Assembly (NCBI RefSeq): GCF_026342405.1
Contig: NZ_JAPEMU010000001.1
Span: forward strand, 7,440,001-7,504,000
Direction: 5' to 3'
From: Kitasatospora sp. NBC_00240
GTDB taxonomy: Bacteria; Actinomycetota; Actinomycetes; Streptomycetales; Streptomycetaceae
DNA: 64,000 bases
In this document: positions 33,017 to 41,122 of the stretch, piece by piece
Layout: the number at the start of each line of letters is the position of its first letter
Numbering within the stretch: position 1 is the stretch's first letter
Translations under genes and position numbers: made by a program
Notes under the pieces: generated by a model
Databases searched by the model: none
Told to the model about the DNA's origin: nothing
The model's input: the letters and a program-made list of their open reading frames with translations, nothing else

Positions 33017-33421
33017 CGGCGGGCGGTCGACCTGTCGCCCGGGCGTCCGCCCGCTCGCCCCGGCGTCCGACGGCGCCCTGGCGTCCGACCCTCGCCCCGG
33101 CGGGGGCGGGACTGCCGCCCGGGACGATCGGGTACGGGCCCGCGGAGCGCGTCCGGCGGCCGGGCTGGTCCGATCGGGTGCCGCGGTGTCCGGCCGGCGC
33201 TGACGGCCCCGCTCGGGCCGGCAGACCCGGGCGGACGGGCCCGTTGTGACCGCAGGCACCGCGCGGCGGGCCACCCGCCCGCCGGGGGCCGCCCGCAGGC
33301 GCCGTCCACCCTGGTCCCGGCGCCGCGACAGCGGTGGCCGGGACGAAGGCGCGACCGGATACTCGGTCGAAGGGCCGCCGTGACCCGTGGCCCGTCGCCG
33401 AACCCCAGGACTTGTGCTGCC
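33017..33421. other. Non-coding interval
   Basis: About 405 bp of GC-rich sequence with GGCGTCCGAC-type imperfect direct repeats near 33060-33100. No gene and no clear promoter for the peroxidase operon was found. Confidence 0.5.
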
Positions 33422-34576
33422 ATGACGCCGCCCGCGGGCCAGCCGGCCCAGCCCTCCGACGACCGGCCCGCGGCCGCTGCCACCCCGCCCGCCGCCGACC
33501 CCCAGGCCGTGCTCAGCCCGCTCACCAGCGCCGCCGTGTTCCTGGTGGCGGTGGTGGCCCCCGGGGGTGAAGCCGCCGTCCGGGACCTGCTGCCCGAGCT
33601 GGCCGGGCTGCGCCGCTCGGTCGGCTCCCGGGTCCCCACCGCCGGGCTGACCTGCGTCACCAGCGTGGGTGCGGCCCTCTGGGCGCGGATGTTCGCGGGC
33701 CCCCGCCCGGCCGGTCTGCACCCCTTCCAGGAGCTCGTCGGCGCCCGGCACCGGGCCGTCTCCACCCCGGGCGATCTGCTGCTGCACATCCGCGCCGACC
33801 GGATGGACCTCTGCTTCGAGCTGGCCGCCCAGGTCGTCGACCGGCTGGCCGGCGCCGCCAGGGTGGTGGACGAGGTGCACGGCTTCAAGTACTTCGACGA
33901 GCGGGACCTGATGGGCTTCGTCGACGGTACCGAGAACCCGGCCGGCCGGGCCGCCGAGGAGGCCGTCGTCATCGGCGCCGAGGACCCGGACTTCGCCGGC
34001 GGCAGCTATGTGGTCGTGCAGCGCTACGTCCACGACATGAAGGCCTGGAACGACCTGCCGGTCGAGGAGCAGGAGCGGGTGATCGGCCGCACCAAGTCCG
34101 CCAACATCGAGCTGGACGACGAGGCCAAACCCGCCAACTCCCATGTGGCGCTCAACACGGTGAACGCCCCCGACGGCTCGCAGCTGCAGATCCTGCGCGA
34201 CAACATGCCGTACGGGACGGTCGGCCGGGGCGAGTTCGGGACGTACTTCATCGCCTACTCCCGTACCCCGGCGGTGACCGAGGAGATGCTGCGCAACATG
34301 TTCCTCGGCAAGCCGCCGGGCAACTACGACCGCATCCTGGACTTCTCGACCCCCGTCACCGGGTCGCTCTTCTTCACCCCCACGGCCGCCCTGCTCGGGG
34401 ATCTGCCCGGGCCGCCGGCCGAGGAGGCGCGGGACCGGCACCTCGCCGGTCCGCCGCCCGCGCCGGACCTCGCGCCGGACCCGGCGTCCGTACCCGAGCG
34501 CGAGCCCGCGCCCGTACCCGCCGGCGCGGACGGCTCGCTCGGCATCGGCAGTCTGAAAAGGAGCACCGTCCGATGA
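33422..34576 (+). CDS. Dye-decolourising (DyP-type) peroxidase, encapsulin cargo
   Basis: This 384-residue haem peroxidase has the DyP signature GFVDGTENP (residues 165-173, catalytic Asp168), the haem-ligand region ANSHVALN (His241 as proximal ligand) and the LRDNMPYG segment with the distal Arg. The last 15 residues, DGSLGIGSLKRSTVR, form a textbook cargo-loading peptide (LGIGSLK) after a long Pro/Ala linker, and the next gene encodes an encapsulin shell. It should be packed inside the shell, using H2O2 to oxidise dyes, lignin-like phenolics or other reductants. The first 40 residues are Pro/Ala-rich. Its stop overlaps the shell gene by four bases. Confidence 0.96.
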   Translation: MTPPAGQPAQPSDDRPAAAATPPAADPQAVLSPLTSAAVFLVAVVAPGGEAAVRDLLPELAGLRRSVGSRVPTAGLTCVTSVGAALWARMFAGPRPAGLHPFQELVGARHRAVSTPGDLLLHIRADRMDLCFELAAQVVDRLAGAARVVDEVHGFKYFDERDLMGFVDGTENPAGRAAEEAVVIGAEDPDFAGGSYVVVQRYVHDMKAWNDLPVEEQERVIGRTKSANIELDDEAKPANSHVALNTVNAPDGSQLQILRDNMPYGTVGRGEFGTYFIAYSRTPAVTEEMLRNMFLGKPPGNYDRILDFSTPVTGSLFFTPTAALLGDLPGPPAEEARDRHLAGPPPAPDLAPDPASVPEREPAPVPAGADGSLGIGSLKRSTVR

Positions 34577-35382
34577 ACAACCTGCATCGCGAACTCGCCC
34601 CGATCTCCGCCGCCGCCTGGGCCGAGATCGAGGAGGAGGCCAGGCGCACCTTCAAACTGCACGTCGCCGGGCGACGCGTGGTCGACCTGCAGGGCCCGGA
34701 GGGCGAGACCCTGGCGGCGGTCGGGATCGGCCATCTGGAGGACATCGCCCCACCGGTCGAGGGCGTCAGCGCGCACGCCCGGCGCTCGAAGCCGGTGGTG
34801 GAGCTGAGAGTGCCGTTCGCCGTCGACCGGCGGGCCGTGGACGACGTCGAACGCGGCGCCAAGGACTCCGACTGGCAGCCCGTCAACGACGCCGCACTCA
34901 CCATGGCCCGGGCCGAGGACCGGGTGGTCTTCGACGGCTACCGACCCGCCGCGATCGCCGGTATCCGGGAGAGCTCGTCCAACCCGGCGCTCACCCTGCC
35001 GGCCGACGTCCGGGACTACCCGAACACCGTCAGCCGCGCGCTGACCGCGCTCCGGCTGGCCGGCGTCAACGGCCCGTACTCCCTGCTGCTCGGCGCCGAG
35101 GCCTACACCGCCGTCAACGAGACGTCCGACCACGGCTACCCGGTGCACAACCACCTGGCCCGGCTGCTCGACGGCGAGATCATCTGGGCGCCCGCGATCG
35201 AGGGCGCGCTGCTGCTCTCCACCCGGGGCGGCGACTACGAACTGCACCTCGGCCAGGACCTGGCGATCGGCTACCACGCGCACGACGACGACAGCGTGCA
35301 GCTCTACCTGCAGGAGTCGCTGACCTTCCTGATGTACACGGCGGAGGCGGTCGTCACCCTCGACCAGAGCGGCCCGGCCTGA
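34573..35382 (+). CDS. Family 1 encapsulin nanocompartment shell protein
   Basis: This 269-residue protein has the HK97-like encapsulin fold: MNNLHRELAPISAAAWAEIEEEA, then TFKLHVAGRRVVDLQGPEG, RSKPVVELRVPFAVDR and LGQDLAIGYHAHDDDSVQLYLQESLTF. It is about the size of the Brevibacterium linens and Mycobacterium encapsulins that form 60-subunit, 24-nm icosahedra around DyP. ATGA overlap with the peroxidase gene and the AAAAGGAG ribosome site show an operon. The N-terminal helix that binds the cargo peptide is intact. The 3' end overlaps the convergent XRE gene by 29 bp. Confidence 0.96.
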   Translation: MNNLHRELAPISAAAWAEIEEEARRTFKLHVAGRRVVDLQGPEGETLAAVGIGHLEDIAPPVEGVSAHARRSKPVVELRVPFAVDRRAVDDVERGAKDSDWQPVNDAALTMARAEDRVVFDGYRPAAIAGIRESSSNPALTLPADVRDYPNTVSRALTALRLAGVNGPYSLLLGAEAYTAVNETSDHGYPVHNHLARLLDGEIIWAPAIEGALLLSTRGGDYELHLGQDLAIGYHAHDDDSVQLYLQESLTFLMYTAEAVVTLDQSGPA

Positions 35383-36433
35383 CCTCGGAGAGGTCCTCCC
35401 CGACCGCCGGGAGCGCCGCGCCGGCCACCCGTGCGGTCACCCGGGCGGCGTCCTCGGCGGTCACCGGGGTGAGCAGCAGGACCAGCGCCGACGGGTCGTC
35501 GACCGGCCGGAACGAGGACAGCGACAGCCGGACCGGCCCCGCGCCCGGCAGCTCCACGGTGACCGTACGGGCGGTCAGCTCCGCGACCGATCGGCAGCCC
35601 CACCAGTGCCGCAACTCCGGTACGTCCTGGTCGAGGCAGTCGTACAGTTCGGCCGTGCGCGGGTCGGCGACGGCCGGGCCGGCCTGGGCCCGGAAGTGCT
35701 GGAAGACGTTCATCGCCAGCGGCTCCCAGTCGTGCACGGCGTTCCGCAGCCGCCGGTCCGCGACCATCAGCCACATCAGGTTGCGCCGCTCCGCGGAGAC
35801 CGCCTCGGGCGCGCCCCACACGGCGCTCCAGGCGCAGTTCCAGGCGAGCAGGTCGAAGTAGCGGTCCAGCAGCACCGCCGGGCCGGCCGGCCAGGAGTCC
35901 AGCACCGGCCGGACGGCCGCGCCGAGCGCCGCGCGGGCGCCCGCCCCGGTCGGCGGACCGGCCGGTTCGTGGAAGCCCGCCAGCCGCAGCGCGTGCCGCC
36001 GCGCGAGCGGGTCCAGCCGCAGGGTACGGGCGACCGCCTCCAGCACCTGCCGGGAGGCCGCCACCCGGCCCTGCTCCAGCCAGGTGTACCAGGCCAGGCC
36101 CACCCCGGAGAGCGAGGCCACCTCCTCCCGCCGCAGGCCCGGGGTGCGCCGTCGGGAGGACGCGGTCAGGCCGACGTCGGCGGGTTTGAGCAGCTCGCGG
36201 TGGGCCCGGAGGAAGGCGCCGAGCTCCTGGCCGTGTGCGGGGGCCGGGGTGCGAGCGGTGGCACGGGCCGTCGGGGCGGTCGGGGTGCGGGCCGGACTCC
36301 GGGTCGGGTTCGGGGTGCGGGTGGGCGCCGGGGCGTCGGGGCGTTGCGGCAAGGCGGGGCGTTCCCATCGAGGGTGGCTGAGGTCGCGCCCGGTACGGCG
36401 CGAGGGGTACGACGGCGCGGCTCGCCGTGCCAT
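35354..36433 (-). CDS. XRE-family regulator with MmyB-like ligand-binding domain
   Basis: This 359-residue protein begins with about 65 residues of Pro/Thr/Arg-rich low complexity, then an XRE helix-turn-helix (LGAFLRAHRELLKPADVGL, TPGLRREEVASLSGVGLAWYTWLEQGR). The C-terminal MmyB-like domain has LLDRYFDLLAWNCAWSAVWG and NLMWLMVADRRLRNAVHDWEPLA. Such regulators are very common in Streptomyces and often sit next to short-chain oxidoreductases; here the neighbour is the encapsulin operon, convergent with it. The start is uncertain: the first 60 residues may be untranslated. Ligand is unknown. Confidence 0.88.
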   Translation of the reverse strand: MARRAAPSYPSRRTGRDLSHPRWERPALPQRPDAPAPTRTPNPTRSPARTPTAPTARATARTPAPAHGQELGAFLRAHRELLKPADVGLTASSRRRTPGLRREEVASLSGVGLAWYTWLEQGRVAASRQVLEAVARTLRLDPLARRHALRLAGFHEPAGPPTGAGARAALGAAVRPVLDSWPAGPAVLLDRYFDLLAWNCAWSAVWGAPEAVSAERRNLMWLMVADRRLRNAVHDWEPLAMNVFQHFRAQAGPAVADPRTAELYDCLDQDVPELRHWWGCRSVAELTARTVTVELPGAGPVRLSLSSFRPVDDPSALVLLLTPVTAEDAARVTARVAGAALPAVGEDLSEVRPGRSGRG

Positions 36434-36583
36434 GAGCCGCCGTCAGGCCGGGGCCGCTCCCGAGCCCGCAGGGCTTCGGACCGGCCGAGGCGCGTGGTGG
36501 CCGAGAGGGTGGCCGGTCGGGTGGCCGGCGCATGGCCTGGGGGCGTTCCGCGGCGGCGTTCCGGGGCGACGTTCCGTGGACGG

Positions 36584-36682
36584 TCAGTGCCCGCCGCGGG
36601 CGGGACAGCGCTCGTCGAAGCACCTGCGGTGCCACGAGCCGCCGATGCCGACCAGGGTGAAGTCGGTCCGCCAATCTGCCAT
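36584..36682 (-). CDS. Short leaderless-type gene for a 32-residue Cys-pair protein
   Basis: This reads MADWRTDFTLVGIGGSWHRR, then CFDERCPARGGH and a stop. It is too short to appear in an ordinary gene search. A near-consensus promoter (TTGACC-N18-TAGGCT, 36718-36689) places the transcription start on or within a base or two of the ATG, so the message is probably leaderless. The C-x4-C pair and His18/His32 could bind one metal or form a disulfide. I cannot name a family. Position upstream of the XRE gene on the same strand suggests it could be the leader of that unit, but 150 bp separate them. Confidence 0.55.
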   Translation of the reverse strand: MADWRTDFTLVGIGGSWHRRCFDERCPARGGH

Positions 36683-36688
36683 GCCACC

Positions 36689-36718
36689 AGCCTATTTGGG
36701 CGCTCCGGCGCAGGTCAA
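36689..36718 (-). promoter_or_regulatory. HrdB-type promoter of the 32-residue gene
   Basis: TTGACC (36718-36713) and TAGGCT (36694-36689) are separated by 18 bp, close to the Streptomyces housekeeping consensus. The start point falls on the ATG. Confidence 0.75.
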
Positions 36719-36825
36719 GGATGGCCCGGGGGGTGAGCGGCCGGCGCCGATCCGGATCCTTCGTCACAGCGGCCGGCGGCCCTGCGAACCGCACCGGTGC
36801 TGCCCCGGCCGGGTCCGGCGGCCGG

Positions 36826-36888
36826 CTGAGCCGTGAGCCCTGAGTGGTGAGCCGTGAGTCCTGAGCTGTGAGTCCTGAGCTGTGAGCC
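36826..36888 (+). repeat. CTGAGC(C/T)GTGAG(C/T)C 14-bp tandem repeat
   Basis: About four and a half degenerate copies of a 14-bp unit occur in the gap between the 32-residue gene and the next minus-strand gene. The stop-rich TGAG phase precludes coding on the plus strand. Confidence 0.7.
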
Positions 36889-36929
36889 CGGCCCGGTCGG
36901 TGCCGGGCCCGGTACGGGAGGCGGCCGGC

Positions 36930-37430
36930 TCAGCGCCGGCCGGCGCCCGCGTCCGGCCCGGCGAGCATCGTGGTGAGGGCCTGGACCTGGGCGTCCCAGT
37001 CCTCGGCGGCGACCCGGCGGGCCTCCTGCCCCTGCGCGCAGGGGTTCGCGGTGCTCTGCGGCAGGGTGGCGGCGAGGTCCAGCCGCAGCGGCAGTTCCCG
37101 TCCGCCCCGGGCTCGTTCCAGCGCGAGCACCTGGTCGTTGGTGACCGCCATCGACAGCGCGGCCTCGGCCGCGCCGCCGGCGGGGGCCAGCGGTACCACG
37201 GTGGGTGCGAGGAGCCCGATCCAGTGCGGGCCGCTGCCCAGGTGCTCGGCCCATGCCTCGCCTCCCAGGTGGACGTGGTTGCAGCCGCTGGACGCCACGA
37301 CGGTCTCGACCCGGAGGCGGAAGGTCAGCCGGTGCACGCCGAGCCCCGGCAGCAGGGCGACCGACCGCGAGCTCTCCGGTGCGCCGATCCGCAGCCGGCC
37401 GCCGTCGGCGAATCGCAGGTCCAGAACCAT
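36930..37430 (-). CDS. Hypothetical protein
   Basis: I do not recognise this 166-residue protein. It starts MVLDLRFADGGRLRIGAPES, has a beta-rich core (VHRLTFRLRVETVVASSGCNHVHLGG) and a C-terminal helical region ending in a Pro/Gly tail. One Cys lies in SGCNHVH and another in NPCAQG. No signal peptide or membrane segment is present. A GGAGGA ribosome site lies eight bases ahead of the ATG at 37430, supporting it as real. It is probably followed by the 32-residue gene on the same strand. Confidence 0.6.
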   Translation of the reverse strand: MVLDLRFADGGRLRIGAPESSRSVALLPGLGVHRLTFRLRVETVVASSGCNHVHLGGEAWAEHLGSGPHWIGLLAPTVVPLAPAGGAAEAALSMAVTNDQVLALERARGGRELPLRLDLAATLPQSTANPCAQGQEARRVAAEDWDAQVQALTTMLAGPDAGAGRR

Positions 37431-37601
37431 CGGTCTTCCTCCGTCACGGCGGGTCCGGCCCCGACCGGGGCTGCGGCGGCCAGCGTAGTGCCCCGCCCGC
37501 CGCCGGCCGCACACCACCCTCCGCCGGCGCCCGGACCTGCGCGGCCCCGGGGGAGGGCGGTACGCCGTCCCTTCCTCGCGGGCCCGCCAGGGGCCGTGCT
37601 C

Positions 37602-39161
37602 TCAGGAGCCGGCGGCCGCGCCCGCCGGCACCCGGTCGACCGTCCAGTCCGGGTGCCCCGGCATCGGCGGGGTGTGGTCCCCGTAGAGCCAGGCGGTGAG
37701 GAAGCCGCGGAGGTCCTGGCCGGTGATCCGGGAGGCCAGTTCGACGTAGTCGGCCGTCCCCGCCGGCCGGTCGCGGTAGCGCTCGACCCAGGCCCGTTCC
37801 ACCGCCCGGAACGCCGGGTCGCCGACCTGCTCGCGCAGCGCGAACAGGACCAGGGCGGAGCCGTCGTACCGCATCCGCTTGAAGAGGGCGGGCTCGGTCG
37901 GCGCGGCCGGCGCGCCGTAGTCCCGGCGCCAGAGGTCGTGGGCCTGGTAGGCGGCCCGCATGGTCTGTTCGAAGTTCACGCCGCCGTGCTCCTCGGAGTA
38001 CAGCCGTTCGTAGAAGCGTGCGTGGCCCTCGCTGAGCCAGAGGTCCGACCAGGCCTTGAGGCCGACGCTGTCCCCGAACCACTGGTGGGCCAGCTCGTGC
38101 ACCAGGTCGCGCTCCGCGTCGACCTGGCTGCCGAGCAGGTCGGCCTCGGGGAGCAGCGACAGGGTCTGGGTCTCCAGCGCGACGCCGAGGTCGGTGTGCG
38201 CGGCGAGGACGCCGTACGTGCCGAACGGGTACCGGCCGAGGCGCTGCTCCAGCCAGGCCAGGTGGCCGGGGGTGAGCCGGCGGTACGGCTCCACCCGGTC
38301 GACCAGGTCGGTGGGGATCACGTCGCGCAGCGGCAGCCCACCCGGGCCGGTGCCGGTCAGCACGGTGAACCGGCCGATGGCGACCTGCACCAGCTGGGTC
38401 GCCATCGGCTGCCCGGACTCGTAGCTCCACCGGACCTGGTCCGCGCCCACCTCCCGGCGCCCCGTCAGGGTGCCGTTGGCGACGGCGGTCAGGTCGCGCG
38501 GGGTGGTGATGTGGAAGGTGAAGGGCGCCCGGCGGCTGGGGTGGTCGTTCGCCGGGAAGATCATCTTCGCGCCGTTCGGCTGCGGGTAGAGCACCGTCCC
38601 GTCCGGCGTCGGGATCCAGCCGTAGTCCTCGATCGCGTCGTCCCGGTGCCGCAGCTGCGTCGGATCCGCGGTGTACTCGACCCGGACGCTGAACGGCCGC
38701 CCCCGCCGGACCGCCCGCTGCGGGGTCACCACCAGCTCGTCCCCCTCCCGCGCGGTCGCGGCCGGCCGGCCGTCCACCAGGACCCGGCCGAGCAGGTTCC
38801 CGGCGAAGTCCAGGTCGAACCGCGACAGCGACTGTGTCGCCACCGCGTCCACGGTGGCCACCGCGGGGAACGCCGTCCGTGGCGCCGACCAGTCGAAGTC
38901 CAGGGTGTAGTGCCGGACTTCGTAGCCGCCGTTCCCGTCCAGCGGAAACAGCGGATCGCCCAGCCCCGCCGCCCCCGCGGTCGGCGCTCCGCCCTCCTCG
39001 GCCGCCGCCGCTCCGGGCGCGCCGAGGGAGGCGGCCAGCGCCAGCACGAGCCACAACGGGACGAGCGCCCGCCGCAGCCGACGCGCCCGGCGGGCCGCCG
39101 GACTGCGTGGCGCCGTCGACGCTTGGTCAAAGCCCTTGCCGTCACTGCCCCGAGCGGCCAT
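37602..39161 (-). CDS. Secreted M1-family zinc metallopeptidase
   Basis: This 519-residue aminopeptidase-like protein has a Sec signal (ALVPLWLVLALAASLGAPGAAAA, cleaved near AAA) and an N-terminal beta domain (GGYEVRHYTLDFDW). The gluzincin catalytic motif is HELAHQW with His355, Glu356, His359, and Glu378 as third ligand 19 residues later (SEGHARF). The substrate-binding tetrapeptide found in many M1 enzymes (GAMEN) reads GVALE here, and the C-terminal half is reduced. The protein ends with a Pro-rich GDHTPPMPGHPDW. Several Streptomyces secrete such enzymes. ATG at 39161 follows GGGAGG. Confidence 0.92.
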   Translation of the reverse strand: MAARGSDGKGFDQASTAPRSPAARRARRLRRALVPLWLVLALAASLGAPGAAAAEEGGAPTAGAAGLGDPLFPLDGNGGYEVRHYTLDFDWSAPRTAFPAVATVDAVATQSLSRFDLDFAGNLLGRVLVDGRPAATAREGDELVVTPQRAVRRGRPFSVRVEYTADPTQLRHRDDAIEDYGWIPTPDGTVLYPQPNGAKMIFPANDHPSRRAPFTFHITTPRDLTAVANGTLTGRREVGADQVRWSYESGQPMATQLVQVAIGRFTVLTGTGPGGLPLRDVIPTDLVDRVEPYRRLTPGHLAWLEQRLGRYPFGTYGVLAAHTDLGVALETQTLSLLPEADLLGSQVDAERDLVHELAHQWFGDSVGLKAWSDLWLSEGHARFYERLYSEEHGGVNFEQTMRAAYQAHDLWRRDYGAPAAPTEPALFKRMRYDGSALVLFALREQVGDPAFRAVERAWVERYRDRPAGTADYVELASRITGQDLRGFLTAWLYGDHTPPMPGHPDWTVDRVPAGAAAGS

Positions 39162-39411
39162 CCGAACCTCCCTGTGCCCCGCCGGCGAGGCCGGTGGCGA
39201 TGCGTACACGGAAGGCTACCTCCGGTCACTGACAGTCGGCCAGGAGGACGGCGGCCGGGACAGGCCCCGAGGCCGGCACCGCCGGCCCGCCCGTCCGCAG
39301 GCTGCCGATAAGGTCGTTCGTCGGGCGGGGTGCCGGGCCGGCTGCAGCCGGCGGGTACGGCCCGCCCGCCCGGCACCGGTGGGGCCGAGGCCGAACGAAC
39401 GGGGCGGAGCG

Positions 39412-40665
39412 ATGGACGAGCGGTTCGGGACGACGGCCGAGGACCTGACGGCGTGGTGCGGGGAGCATGCCGTCGCACGCGTCCCGTCGGACCTGCTGCC
39501 CGAAGCGCTGACGCACGCGCCGAGCCGGCATTTCCTCGTCGAGGCCGGACTTCCCGCGGCCGAGGGCGGGTTGAGGCTGCTGGAGGGCGCCGGGTCGGGG
39601 CTGCCGACCTTCGCCGAGATCGGCGGGGCCGACCAAGTGCCGGGCGGTGGAGGGCTGCTGGTCCTGGGAACCACGGAGGACCGCAATGCCGAGGTGGTGC
39701 TGGACATGGCGGACGGCAGGGTCTACCTCGCGGCCCCCGGCCGTGGCGGTGCGCCGCTGCTCGACCTGCTCGCCTCCGACCTCTCGAGGCTGGTCGGGTT
39801 GATCCGCGAGGTGGCGGCGCTGACCCGGGCGGCTCGTGATCCGGCGGTCCTCGACGGGGCACGCGGCCCGGAGATCGCACGCGTGGTGGCGGAGGTGGCG
39901 GAGGACCGGATGCGCGCCGTCGATCCCGAGGTCTTCCACCCGCTCGGCCCGGCGCCGCACTGGAGCACGGCTGTCCTGCTGGCCTCCCTGGGGTGGGGAG
40001 CGCGGCCGGGCGGCCCGGGCGAACTCGCCCATGTGCTGACGCCGGAGCTGGTGGCCGACCTCATGGAGCCGGACGACGACGAAGGCGAGGACGAGGGGGA
40101 CGTCACGGTGTACCGCTTCTCGTCCGAGGAACTGCCGCCCGAGCTCACCCATGAACCGACCCGGCGCCTGCTGGCGGAGGTCGGCCTGCCGGTCGGGTAC
40201 GAGTTGTTCCAGGCCGGGGGCGGGCCGCTGCGCCCCCTGGCACAGGCCCGGCCCCGGTGGTTCGAGGCGCTGTCCGAGGAGCCGGAGACCTCGGACAGCC
40301 CGCGGGCCGCAAACCGTGACCGGCTGTACTTGGGCACCCTGGGGGCGGACATCCCGATTGCGCTGGACGGCGCGACCGGGCGTCTGGAGGCGCTCGGCAC
40401 CGGCGACGGCATCCCGTACGGGTACCTGAACCAGGACGTCTCGGCCTTGCTCCACGTCTGCTGGATCATCGAGACGCTCACCCGGGAACGGTCCCGCTGG
40501 GAGTACGAACCCCCGGTCGAGTGGCAGGCCTTCGACGTCCAGCAGACGCTGCGCTGTGCGGTGGACACCTTGGTGGAGGCCGTCGACCCGCCGGCCTTCG
40601 CGCAGCGGACCCACCCCTGGCGCACCCTCGCCGAGGACCCGTGGACGCAGGGGCTGATCAACTGA
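39412..40665 (+). CDS. SUKH-4 type immunity-like protein with internal duplication
   Basis: This 417-residue soluble protein contains two related SUKH-4-like halves. The first has VPSDLLPEALTHAPSRHFLVEAGLPA and the second LPPELTHEPTRRLLAEVGLPVG, each followed by the DRLYLGTLGADIPIALDGATGRLEAL-type strand pair. SUKH proteins are immunity factors for bacterial polymorphic toxins, especially nucleases. No toxin or secretion cluster is nearby, so it is an orphan copy. An acidic hinge (DEGEDEG) separates the halves. The ATG at 39412 follows GGGGCGGAG. Confidence 0.8.
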   Translation: MDERFGTTAEDLTAWCGEHAVARVPSDLLPEALTHAPSRHFLVEAGLPAAEGGLRLLEGAGSGLPTFAEIGGADQVPGGGGLLVLGTTEDRNAEVVLDMADGRVYLAAPGRGGAPLLDLLASDLSRLVGLIREVAALTRAARDPAVLDGARGPEIARVVAEVAEDRMRAVDPEVFHPLGPAPHWSTAVLLASLGWGARPGGPGELAHVLTPELVADLMEPDDDEGEDEGDVTVYRFSSEELPPELTHEPTRRLLAEVGLPVGYELFQAGGGPLRPLAQARPRWFEALSEEPETSDSPRAANRDRLYLGTLGADIPIALDGATGRLEALGTGDGIPYGYLNQDVSALLHVCWIIETLTRERSRWEYEPPVEWQAFDVQQTLRCAVDTLVEAVDPPAFAQRTHPWRTLAEDPWTQGLIN

Positions 40666-40680
40666 CCGCGCGGTCGGCCC

Positions 40681-40709
40681 CCGCCCGCGCGCCCGCCGGC
40701 CGCGGGCGG
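40681..40709. terminator. Hairpin after the SUKH-4 gene
   Basis: A nine-base stem (40681-40689 with 40701-40709) lies 16 bp after the stop codon and could serve convergent genes on either side. Confidence 0.5.
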
Positions 40710-41122
40710 AGGCCGTCCCGTCCGCGTGTCACCGAGGCGCGAGGCAGGGCAGGCAGCCGGCCGCGCCCCGCGTCCGTGCGACCACCGGGTCTGGTCCTGG
40801 CCCAGCGCTTGGCTGCCAGTTCTGCTCGTCCGGTCTTCTTACAGCCCGGCGTGCCACGGAATCCGGAGGCGTCCGGAAGAGCCCGAACATCTTGGCGGAC
40901 ATGTCGTGCGGACGATCCGGTTCCACCGAATTCGCGGGCGAAGCTCTGTCGGGCGGCCGCCTTTCGACGACGGCGTGCCGTATCGCCACTTGCCGGGAGG
41001 GAGTCGAACGGAAATGACGGCGTTCCGTTTTCGTGGTGCCGAGCGGCCGTCGAAGTCGGGCGCCGGACCGGCCGAACGGATTCGGTGGAGGTCGCGCGGC
41101 CTCGGCGCCTCCTGCCGGTGAC
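40710..41122. other. Non-coding interval with lower-GC pocket
   Basis: About 410 bp with no confident gene. The 40840-41030 part is somewhat less GC-rich than neighbours. A 35-codon reading frame from 41014 with an upstream GGGAGGG is possible but looks compositional. Confidence 0.4.

Noticed and set aside
36826..36888. CTGAGC repeats as a recombination or attachment site
   Set aside because: No integrase or tRNA nearby, and the copies are degenerate.
41014..41121. 35-codon reading frame with upstream GGGAGGG
   Set aside because: Spacing of 12 bases and Arg/Gly composition are not convincing; no promoter was found.
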